Of a stretch of DNA of 7,664 nucleotides, positions 1 through 6,851 are shown piece by piece. The notes beneath the pieces were generated by a model. The model saw only the letters and a program-made list of their open reading frames with translations, was not told the origin of the DNA and did not search any database. Every line of letters starts with the position of its first letter. Position 1 is the stretch's first letter. The stretch is from Labilithrix luteola (GTDB taxonomy: Bacteria > Myxococcota_A > Polyangia > Polyangiales > Polyangiaceae). The DNA lies in NCBI GenBank assembly GCA_026225435.1, contig JAMFST010000838.1:1-7664 (forward strand), in the 5' to 3' direction. The translations under genes were made by a program, and so were the position numbers.

Positions 1-671
1 ACCGGGCCGGGCCGCACCGCGGTGGACACGTCCACCGTGGCCGTCGCGAAGGTGGTCGTGTTGTCGAGCAGGCGCATCTCCCCCTCCATGCTCTCGAGCT
101 CGGTCGTCACCCGCGCCAGCTCCTTCTCGATGTCGAGCAGCCGCGCGACGTCGGTGGTCTGCGACTCGAGCTCCTTCAGCCGCGTCGCCAGCTTGCGCGC
201 GTTGTCGATGCGGATCCCCAGGTCGGTGTACGCCGCGGTGACGTCGCGCGCGGTGATCTCGCGGTGCGCGACGTGCTCCTTGTGATCGCCCGAGCCCTGG
301 ACGGTGTCGAGCGCCTCGTCGAGCCGCGCGTTGGGCACCTTCATCACCACCTGGGCGCCGGTCTCCGACGACACGTAGCCGCCCAGCTTCGCCGCCGCAT
401 CGTGCGCCCGCCGCAGCACCCGCGGGATCTCCTTGTCGTCGTTCACCTCGATGGCGAGCTGCGCGTCGCGCACCATCTTCGGCGAGGTGGCCGACTCGCG
501 CGAGGCGTCGTCCTTCGTCCCTGCCGCGCCAGCCGCACGCGGAGTCGATGCGGCGACGGTCGCCGGCGCAGCGGGAGCGCTGGCCGCCCCGATGGCGGCG
601 CCACCGCACCCTTCGAGGGCAGAAGCGGCAAGCAGAAGAACAGCGAAGAGAGCGGAAGAACGAGCGGTCAT
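1..671 (-). CDS. DUF4349-family lipoprotein, partial (C-terminus off the left edge)
   Basis: 223 residues are visible, starting at the ATG at 671-669; the reading frame is open to the window edge. Residues 1-22 form a lipoprotein signal: MTAR, a hydrophobic stretch (SSALFAVLLLAASA), then the lipobox L19-E20-G21-C22, in which Glu at -2 is somewhat atypical. A low-complexity Ala/Pro/Thr linker follows to about residue 60. From about residue 66 the sequence has the DUF4349 pattern: a VPNARLDEAL segment, DVTAAYTDLGIRIDNAR (residues 143-159), then a helical, coiled-coil-like stretch with a D-x-E-K-E-L-A-R-V core, and TTTFATVTVDV at the end. DUF4349 proteins normally finish with a membrane segment, which would lie outside the window. 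The function is unknown; an envelope-anchored protein is likely. No in-frame start lies upstream before a TAA at 704-702. A small hairpin overlaps the start. It lies 70 bases downstream of glmS on the same strand, so co-transcription is possible. Confidence 0.88.
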   Translation of the reverse strand, partial: MTARSSALFAVLLLAASALEGCGGAAIGAASAPAAPATVAASTPRAAGAAGTKDDASRESATSPKMVRDAQLAIEVNDDKEIPRVLRRAHDAAAKLGGYVSSETGAQVVMKVPNARLDEALDTVQGSGDHKEHVAHREITARDVTAAYTDLGIRIDNARKLATRLKELESQTTDVARLLDIEKELARVTTELESMEGEMRLLDNTTTFATATVDVSTAVRPGP

Positions 672-689
672 GCTCCGAAGAACGGAGCA
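671..689 (-). repeat. Inverted repeat overlapping the lipoprotein start codon
   Basis: Seven-base perfect arms (TGCTCCG / CGGAGCA) around a five-base loop. Read on the minus strand, the last arm base is the A of the lipoprotein ATG, and the arm holds the only GGAG-like sequence near the start, one base away from it. It could be a weak hairpin that limits initiation, or a transcription pause after glmS. No T-run follows, so it is not a convincing intrinsic terminator. The rest of the gap (690-741) holds only a short dyad, CACCG-C-CGGTG, at 705-715 and no recognisable promoter. Confidence 0.4.
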
Positions 690-741
690 CCCGCCCGCGC
701 CTTACACCGCCGGTGCGTTTCTTTCGCCCCCTGGCCGGCCG

Positions 742-2634
<1,893 letters not shown>

Positions 2635-2649
2635 GACACGCCAGGCTAG

Positions 2650-2675
2650 GCGCTGTGCCATAAATAGCACAGCGC
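2650..2675 (-). promoter_or_regulatory. Perfect inverted repeat with an AT-rich centre upstream of glmS
   Basis: Nine-base perfect arms (GCGCTGTGC / GCACAGCGC) flank an eight-base loop that reads TATTTATG on the minus strand. It sits 19 bases after the stop of the GTPase gene and about 15 bases before the glmS ATG. The TATTTA core is the only AT-rich patch here and could be a -10 element, but no convincing -35 is visible. Possible roles are an operator or promoter for glmS, or a hairpin between the two genes; no T-run follows on the glmS side. The repeat is a direct observation; its role is inferred. Confidence 0.4.
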
Positions 2676-2694
2676 ACAGGCTCCCGAAGGTCGC

Positions 2695-4200
2695 CTAGTC
2701 GACTACACCGGTCGGTGCGGGCGCCGAGGGGAATCCGGTGACGGCGCTGGCCCGGGTGACCTCTTCCCGTGTCAGCCGCGCGTGCAGCTCCTGCTCGAAC
2801 GAGGCGAGGAAGGCGCGCACGTCCCAGCCGAGCCGGGTCACCGCGGCGATCGCCCCGTTCACCGCCGCGCCGAGCGCCTCCTCGTCGGCCGCTCCGCCGA
2901 GCGGGCCGAGGTAGCGCACCGTCCCCTCGCTCATCCCGAAGCTCAACGGCTCGAGGCGCAGCGCGAACCCGTGCCGCAGCCAGACGCCCACCGCATCCAC
3001 CAGCGCGATGACGTAGCGCCGCCGGATGGCCAGCTGCTCCGCCGTCTCGGCGTTCGTGTCCAGCTCCACCAGGGTGGGCATCGTCGTCGTCAGGGTCCAC
3101 AGCCAGAGCGCGCCGTCCGTCGCCGCCTGCGCGGCCAGCACGGTGTCCGGCGGAAGGAGACCATCCAGCTTCGTCCTTTCGCGCGCCGCGCGCACCAGCG
3201 CAGCCCGCGCCTCCTCGCGATCGCTGAAGCGATCGGCCCGCGAGGTGCGCAGCACGTAGCCGCACGCCATGAGCGCCGCCTTGCCGTCGACGTCGAGCGC
3301 GACCCGGCGGTCATGCCCGTAGGCCTCTCCGAGGGACGTCAGCACCTGCCGCCCGGTGTGCGCCGGCCAGACGAAGCCCGCCTCCACCTCGTGATCCGGC
3401 GCCAGCGGGACCGCCAGCGGCGGGGCGGAGCGCTTGGTGATCGGCGGCTCGTCCTCGCTCCGCAGATCGTCGCGCAGCTCGCTCCCGACGAGGAAGGACG
3501 CCTGCAGCTCCTCGAGGAACATCTCCGCCGCCCACTCCGGGTCGAGCGTCTCGCGATCGAGCCGCGCCAGCACCTCGGCGGCCACCGGCGCGCGGCCGAC
3601 GGTCACGTGCAGATCGTCACGCTCGCTGGCGGCCTGCATCGCCCTGGAGACCGCGCGGAAGGCAGCCATGAAGGTGTCGAGGACGCCGATCCCCTCGGTG
3701 GCGATCGCCTCGACCACCGGCGCCTCCGGCCTCTCCAGCTGGACGAGGCACTGCGCGCCGGTGAGCGCGGTCACCTGGTCCTGCTTGTTCGCCTGCACCA
3801 CCAGCGGCACGAGGCGACCGTGCTGGCGGGCCATCTCGTCCACCAGCGCGAGCCCTTCGCGCGCGCGCTCGATCCCCGCCGGTGCGCTGTCGCAGACGAG
3901 CACCACCGCGTCCGCCGTCGAGAGCAGGTGACGGCGGCGCGGGGTGAGCACGGTCTGCCCGGGGACGCTGATGATCTGGCACATCACCGGGAAGCCACAG
4001 ACCACCCCGGTGAGCACCTGCACCCAGTCGAAGTAGAGGGTGCGCCCGTCGATCTCCCCCGGCGAGTACAGCTCGGTGGTGTGCTGCGTCGCCAGCAGAC
4101 GGCAGAGAGATGCGAGGTTGGTCGTCTTGCCCGTGCCCGCCGCACCGTCGTAGACGATGCGCACGCACATCCGCTGCTGCTGAGGATCGAAGATCGCCAT
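2695..4200 (-). CDS. MglA-like small GTPase with a long C-terminal extension
   Basis: 501 residues. The first ~190 form a Ras-like domain of the MglA type. It has P-loop G19-AAGT-G24-K25-T26-T27 with the family NL following, DGRTLYFDW at 51-59 (MglA itself has DRTLFFDF), VPGQ at 79-82 in place of the classic DxxG, N138-K-Q-D141 as G4, and ATEGIGVLDTF from 167 as G5. These residues are all present, so GTP binding and switching are likely. MglA is the GTPase switch of myxobacterial motility and polarity. Residues ~190-501 are not part of MglA. They start with a linker containing acidic and proline-rich stretches (to ~270), then FVWPAHTGRQVL, LWLWTLTTTMPTLVEL (366-380) and a segment with HGFALRLEPLSFG at 410-422. 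That last segment loosely recalls the catalytic-loop region of kinase-like folds but lacks an HxD. The gene starts 18 bases after the 89-residue gene; its ribosome site is weak. The extension's function is unknown. Confidence 0.9.
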   Translation of the reverse strand: MAIFDPQQQRMCVRIVYDGAAGTGKTTNLASLCRLLATQHTTELYSPGEIDGRTLYFDWVQVLTGVVCGFPVMCQIISVPGQTVLTPRRRHLLSTADAVVLVCDSAPAGIERAREGLALVDEMARQHGRLVPLVVQANKQDQVTALTGAQCLVQLERPEAPVVEAIATEGIGVLDTFMAAFRAVSRAMQAASERDDLHVTVGRAPVAAEVLARLDRETLDPEWAAEMFLEELQASFLVGSELRDDLRSEDEPPITKRSAPPLAVPLAPDHEVEAGFVWPAHTGRQVLTSLGEAYGHDRRVALDVDGKAALMACGYVLRTSRADRFSDREEARAALVRAARERTKLDGLLPPDTVLAAQAATDGALWLWTLTTTMPTLVELDTNAETAEQLAIRRRYVIALVDAVGVWLRHGFALRLEPLSFGMSEGTVRYLGPLGGAADEEALGAAVNGAIAAVTRLGWDVRAFLASFEQELHARLTREEVTRASAVTGFPSAPAPTGVVD

Positions 4201-4218
4201 GGTCGCGTTGCCTGTCGA

Positions 4219-4488
4219 TCAGCCGAGCTTGTCGATACGAGCGGCCAGCTCGCCGAGCCGTGAGCTGAGGTTCGCGCTCGACTCGTCGTGCGCCACCCCG
4301 AGGAGGGTGAGCCGCGGATGACCGGGTACGCCGAGCCGCACGTGGACCTTCCGCGAAGAAGGCCCGATCCCGGCCCCCTCGCCCTCGCTCACCGGCGGCG
4401 CGAAGCCGAGGAGGAGCCCCGCGTCCTCGTCGAGGCACGCTGCCAGCGCACCGGCCCGCGCGCCCTGCTCGGCGTTCTCGCGGTTCAT
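4219..4488 (-). CDS. Small Roadblock-like protein lacking the central helix
   Basis: 89 residues. The start overlaps the preceding Roadblock gene's stop by one base (TGATG), which suggests translational coupling and supports the gene being real. It is not an obvious family member at first sight, but two parts align by eye with the plus-strand Roadblock protein. LDEDAGLLLG (residues 19-28) matches its VDSESGMLLG. Residues 46-88, from RKVHVRLGVPGHPRLTLLGVAHD to AARIDKL, match its KQYHLIRPLRTRPNLFFYVALD through VEKDL without a gap. The roughly 35-residue middle part, which holds the EDM-x-x-TLG region and the helix before it in both full-length proteins, is absent and replaced by a short Gly/Ser-rich linker. 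It may be a reduced Roadblock subunit that pairs with its neighbour, or a decaying copy. The homology is an eye-made inference. Confidence 0.72.
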   Translation of the reverse strand: MNRENAEQGARAGALAACLDEDAGLLLGFAPPVSEGEGAGIGPSSRKVHVRLGVPGHPRLTLLGVAHDESSANLSSRLGELAARIDKLG

Positions 4489-4850
4489 CAGGCGCGCGCG
4501 TACTTGTTCACGACGTTGCGCACGATGGCGATGTTCGAGCCCGCACGGTCGGCCGCGAGGTACAGGAACAGCGTCGGCGAGAGGATCTTGATGAAGTGGA
4601 TCTGGTCGCCCAGCGTCAAGATCATGTCCTCGAGGTTGGTCTTGAGGTTGAGCGCCTTCATGATCTTCATCTTCTGCTTCACCAGCTCGCTGTTGTACGC
4701 GCTGGCCACGGCCAGGTCGAAGTCGGGGCGGGTGGAGCGGACCGCGAGCGTCATGCCGGAGTCGAGGTCGACGATCGACGCCCCGATGAAGCCGGGGATT
4801 TCGCTGACGTAGTGGTCGAATGAATCGTTGAAATCCTTGTCGGTCGCCAT
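4488..4850 (-). CDS. Roadblock/LC7 domain protein
   Basis: 120 residues, essentially one Roadblock/LC7 domain. Visible features are IPGFIGASIVDLDSGMTLAV (18-37), then an amphipathic helix with A-x-A-Y-N-S-E-L-V-K-Q-K-M, LEDMILTLGDQIHFIK, and LFLYLAADRAGSNIAIVRNVV at the end. Roadblock proteins form homodimers; in MglB the dimer is the GTPase-activating and partner protein of MglA. Here it is flanked on both sides by MglA-like genes, so a GTPase partner role is a reasonable inference. A clear Shine-Dalgarno, AGGAG at 4865-4861, lies 10 bases before the ATG. The start of the 89-residue gene overlaps its stop. It is a paralogue of the plus-strand protein at 6492-6851. Confidence 0.94.
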   Translation of the reverse strand: MATDKDFNDSFDHYVSEIPGFIGASIVDLDSGMTLAVRSTRPDFDLAVASAYNSELVKQKMKIMKALNLKTNLEDMILTLGDQIHFIKILSPTLFLYLAADRAGSNIAIVRNVVNKYARA

Positions 4851-4887
4851 GAATGTGGTGCTCCTGGGGTGTGCCGTTGGTCAGCGC

Positions 4888-4900
4888 GTAACGTTGTTAC
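4888..4900. repeat. Short inverted repeat in the 56-base gap before the Roadblock gene
   Basis: GTAAC and GTTAC separated by GTT. It lies in the gap between the coiled-coil GTPase-like gene (stop at 4907) and the Roadblock gene (start at 4850), in the least GC-rich part of that gap. It could be a small hairpin or a protein-binding site; five-base arms are too short to be decisive. Confidence 0.25.
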
Positions 4901-4906
4901 AGAAGA

Positions 4907-6196
4907 TCAAGTGAACCAGCTCTTCTTCGGCTTCTTCAGCTCTTCGATCACGGTCTCGAACAGCGTCGTCAGCTCGGTGTGCTTCGTGTCGAGCTTGGCC
5001 AGCGTGGCGGCGTTCTCCTCGTGCTTGGTCTCGAGGGTCTTCACCATGAGCGCGCCGCGCCCCATGATCTCCTTCTTCAGGCGCCCCTCGGCCTCCTCGA
5101 TCTGAGGCGCCAGGGCGTTCACCGGCTTCACCAGCGCGGTGAGGGACGCCATCTGCAGCACCACGGCGTCGAGCGCGGCCTTCATCGGCGTCAGCAAGGT
5201 GCGCGGATCGCTCGCCTTCACGTCGGCGCCGAGGATCTCGACGGCGCGCTTGATGGCCGTGGCGGTGCTGGCGACCAGCTGGGCCTTGGCCCCCTCGGCC
5301 GCCACTTGCTCGCGCAGGGCGACCAGCTCGGTCTTCTGCGCCGCCAGCTCGGCGCGCGTCTCGCGGACCGCGGCGAGGAGCGCTTCGGTGCTCGCCTTCG
5401 TGGCGGCCGCCGCTGCCGCCAGCTGCAGCTGCTCGCGATCGGCGCGCTCGTCGAAGAGGCGATCGAGCCTGACCGCGGTCCGCTCGTCCAGCGCCTCGAT
5501 CTCCGCATGCACCGTCTCGCGCAGCACCTGCCGCAGGGCGGTCAGCAGCGGGTTGCCCTCACGCGGGAGCGCGTGCACCGACGCCGGGCGAATCGTCTGC
5601 CGCGGACCACCGGAGGTCGCCGACGCCGCGGACGCGTCCTGGCGCAGCACCTCGAGCACCTTCGCCAGCGCCTCCTCCACCGTCTCGACGACCCCTTCGC
5701 CGCGGGTCGCGCAGGCCATCACCCGCGTCCAGTCGCCGAGGCCGAGGAGCACCGCGAGCGCCTCCTCGCCGAGCGCGTCGGGCAGATCGGTCTTGTTGAC
5801 CTGCACCACGACGGGAACCTCGCGATCGACCTGGGCCGACAGCGCCTCGCGCACCAGCGCCAGCGAGAGCCGGTTGCGGTCCTGCGCGCTCGGATCGGCG
5901 TCGGCGACGAAGACCACCCCGTCGGCGCTGCGCACCAGGCCGAGGATCTCCTCGCTGGACGGCTCGCCGTGCGAGGTCACCAGCTCCACGCGCACGTCAC
6001 AGTCGCGGAAGCTCGTCTCCACGCGCGGCTTCCAGAAGAGGGAGAGGTCGTCGACGGCGCTGCCGCCCTCCCCGACCGGCGGCGGGCTCGCCGCCTTGCC
6101 GAGAACGAGGAAGTTGGTCGCGCGGCCGGAGAACTCCGCCCCGATGTACGCGATCTTGGTCTCCAGGCGCCGCTCGCGAACGTTCAGATACGCCAT
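4907..6196 (-). CDS. MglA-like protein with degenerate P-loop and C-terminal coiled coil
   Basis: 429 residues from the ATG at 6196. An in-frame ATG at 6223 is less likely. The 6196 start gives MAYLNVRERRLETKIAYIG, which lines up with the N-terminus of MglA, and it has a purine-rich AGGGGAG at 6208-6202, five bases away. Residues 1-185 resemble MglA, but the P-loop reads G19-AEFS-G24-R25-A26-T27: the invariant Lys is Arg and the next Thr is Ala. The VPGQ/DxxG switch region is not recognisable (VELVTSHGEPS). ADGVVFVADADPSAQDRNR (91-109), N134-K-T-D137 (G4) and CATRGEGVVETV (G5 area) are kept. A Ser/Pro linker (~188-212) leads to a long Ala/Glu/Leu/Lys-rich helical region (~215-420), probably coiled coil, and the end is KKSWFT. 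It is probably a pseudo-GTPase or a nucleotide-independent scaffold. It is the first gene of the minus-strand run. Confidence 0.9.
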   Translation of the reverse strand: MAYLNVRERRLETKIAYIGAEFSGRATNFLVLGKAASPPPVGEGGSAVDDLSLFWKPRVETSFRDCDVRVELVTSHGEPSSEEILGLVRSADGVVFVADADPSAQDRNRLSLALVREALSAQVDREVPVVVQVNKTDLPDALGEEALAVLLGLGDWTRVMACATRGEGVVETVEEALAKVLEVLRQDASAASATSGGPRQTIRPASVHALPREGNPLLTALRQVLRETVHAEIEALDERTAVRLDRLFDERADREQLQLAAAAAATKASTEALLAAVRETRAELAAQKTELVALREQVAAEGAKAQLVASTATAIKRAVEILGADVKASDPRTLLTPMKAALDAVVLQMASLTALVKPVNALAPQIEEAEGRLKKEIMGRGALMVKTLETKHEENAATLAKLDTKHTELTTLFETVIEELKKPKKSWFT

Positions 6197-6201
6197 GTGG
6201 A

Positions 6202-6208
6202 CTCCCCT
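6202..6208 (-). promoter_or_regulatory. Ribosome binding site deciding the 6196 start
   Basis: AGGGGAG ends five bases before the ATG at 6196 on the minus strand. The upstream in-frame ATG at 6223 has only GAGTGGA directly abutting it, with no usable spacing. Confidence 0.6.
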
Positions 6209-6211
6209 CTC

Positions 6212-6227
6212 AGCAAGGTGCATTCCA
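6212..6227 (-). promoter_or_regulatory. Possible sigma-54 promoter for the minus-strand GTPase run
   Basis: TGGAATGCACCTTGCT on the minus strand matches TGGCACGNNNNTTGCW at 10 of 12 positions, including the essential GG and GC with the correct 10-base spacing. The caveat is geometry. Transcription would start near 6201, only about five bases before the ATG, which leaves the Shine-Dalgarno sequence upstream of the transcript. It is therefore either a nearly leaderless promoter or a chance match. Confidence 0.35.
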
Positions 6228-6269
6228 CTCGATCATTTTCCCGTGTTGTTCGGCATCCAGACGCTCGTG

Positions 6270-6306
6270 CTCCAATCATTGGACGACGGTCGTCCAATGA
6301 CTGGAG
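6270..6306. promoter_or_regulatory. 37-base near-perfect palindrome, probable enhancer (UAS) pair
   Basis: The palindrome is centred on 6288. Its 18-base arms pair at every position except one (6275 with 6301). It contains two 13-base dyads, TCCAATCATTGGA (6271-6283, perfect around one central base) and TCCAATGACTGGA (6293-6305, one mismatch), 22 bases apart centre to centre. It is clearly less GC-rich than the surrounding genes. The position between two divergent sigma-54-like promoters suggests binding of a dimeric activator, with about two helical turns between sites. The structure is seen directly; the role is inferred. Confidence 0.75.
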
Positions 6307-6310
6307 GGGA

Positions 6311-6324
6311 TCCAACGAGTTGGA
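6311..6324. promoter_or_regulatory. Third TCCAA...TTGGA dyad, probable activator site
   Basis: TCCAACGAGTTGGA has perfect six-base arms around a two-base centre. It repeats the TCCAA/TTGGA half-sites of the adjacent palindrome, with its centre about 18.5 bases from that of the second dyad. Its centre is about 111 bases upstream of the predicted plus-strand transcription start, a usual distance for sigma-54 enhancer sites. Confidence 0.6.
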
Positions 6325-6402
6325 CGCGTCAGAGACATTTGCCGACATGCGCCTCTTGGCCGCTGCTCGATGATCTCCTTCGTGTTTCGCGGGCACCGGG
6401 GG

Positions 6403-6418
6403 TGGCACGAGCGCTGCA
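6403..6418 (+). promoter_or_regulatory. Sigma-54 (RpoN) promoter for the Roadblock/PDZ genes
   Basis: TGGCACGAGCGCTGCA matches TGGCACGNNNNTTGCW at 11 of 12 positions; the only difference is C for T in the -12 box. The GG and GC pairs are exactly 10 bases apart. The predicted start is near 6429, giving a leader of about 63 bases with a Shine-Dalgarno, so the geometry is good. Sigma-54 promoters need an enhancer-binding activator; candidate binding dyads lie 111-152 bases upstream, and an activator gene ends at 7224. Confidence 0.75.
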
Positions 6419-6427
6419 AACCGTTTC

Positions 6428-6443
6428 CTCGTCGCCCGACGAG
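6428..6443 (+). repeat. Inverted repeat at the predicted 5' end of the leader
   Basis: CTCGTCG and CGACGAG are separated by CC, beginning at the predicted transcription start. In RNA this would give a six-base-pair stem with a four-base loop at the extreme 5' end, a layout that can protect an mRNA from decay. It could equally be a DNA site. No regulation is shown directly. Confidence 0.3.
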
Positions 6444-6491
6444 CTGCTCCGACAGCGCCGTCACGCCAACCCTCAGACCAAGGAACGCCCA

Positions 6492-6851
6492 ATGAACGTC
6501 AAAGAGAGCCTAACCAAGCTGAACGCCATCGATGGATTCGTCGGCGCTGCGCTCGTCGACTCCGAGAGCGGCATGCTCCTCGGCCAGGAAGGCGGACAGG
6601 GGCTGAACCTCGAGGTCGCTGCGGCCGGCAACACCGAGGTCGTTCGCGCCAAGCGCAAGACGATGGCCAACCTCGGCATGCGCGACGCCGTCGAGGACAT
6701 GCTCATCACCCTCGGCAAGCAGTACCACCTGATCCGCCCGCTCCGGACGCGCCCGAACCTCTTCTTCTACGTGGCGCTCGATCGCACGCGCGCTAACCTC
6801 GCGATGGCCCGCATGGCGGTCGCCGACGTCGAGAAAGATCTGACCATCTGA
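6492..6851 (+). CDS. Roadblock/LC7 domain protein
   Basis: 119 residues, a single Roadblock/LC7 domain: IDGFVGAALVDSESGMLLG (13-31), a helix with A-A-A-G-N-T-E-V-V-R-A-K-R-K-T-M, AVEDMLITLGKQYHLIR, and LFFYVALDRTRANLAMARMAVADVEKDL near the end. It starts at the ATG at 6492; AAGGA at 6480-6484 lies seven bases before it. The frame is open far upstream, but that part is antisense to the coiled-coil gene and is not coding. It resembles the minus-strand Roadblock protein along the whole length (shared GF-x-GA, VD, SGM, N-x-E-x-V, EDM-x-x-TLG and LF-x-Y-x-A-x-DR), so the two are paralogues. It is probably a dimeric partner or regulator of an MglA-like GTPase. It is likely expressed from the sigma-54 promoter at 6403-6418, together with the PDZ gene. 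Confidence 0.94.
   Translation: MNVKESLTKLNAIDGFVGAALVDSESGMLLGQEGGQGLNLEVAAAGNTEVVRAKRKTMANLGMRDAVEDMLITLGKQYHLIRPLRTRPNLFFYVALDRTRANLAMARMAVADVEKDLTI

Noticed and set aside
701..720. CACCG-C-CGGTG followed by a T-rich stretch as a plus-strand terminator
   Set aside because: No plus-strand gene ends here and the five-base arms are weak.
2645..2660. TGGCACAGCGCCTAGC on the minus strand before glmS as a sigma-54 promoter
   Set aside because: The GG and GC pairs are 11 bases apart rather than 10, and the -12 box lacks the TT.
2635..2670. Longer GlmS start (12 extra residues from 2670)
   Set aside because: The enzyme needs Cys directly after the initiator Met, so the start must be the ATG at 2634.
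2782..4263. 493-residue open frame on the plus strand opposite the GTPase gene
   Set aside because: Antisense shadow of the MglA-like gene; low-complexity Arg/His/Leu sequence with no recognisable motif.
4979..6373. 464-residue open frame on the plus strand opposite the coiled-coil gene
   Set aside because: Antisense shadow rich in Arg, His, Leu and Gly; it also runs through the palindromic control region.
5139..6491. In-frame upstream extension of the plus-strand Roadblock gene
   Set aside because: The Roadblock domain begins right after the ATG at 6492, which has its own ribosome site; the extension is Ser/Arg-rich antisense sequence.
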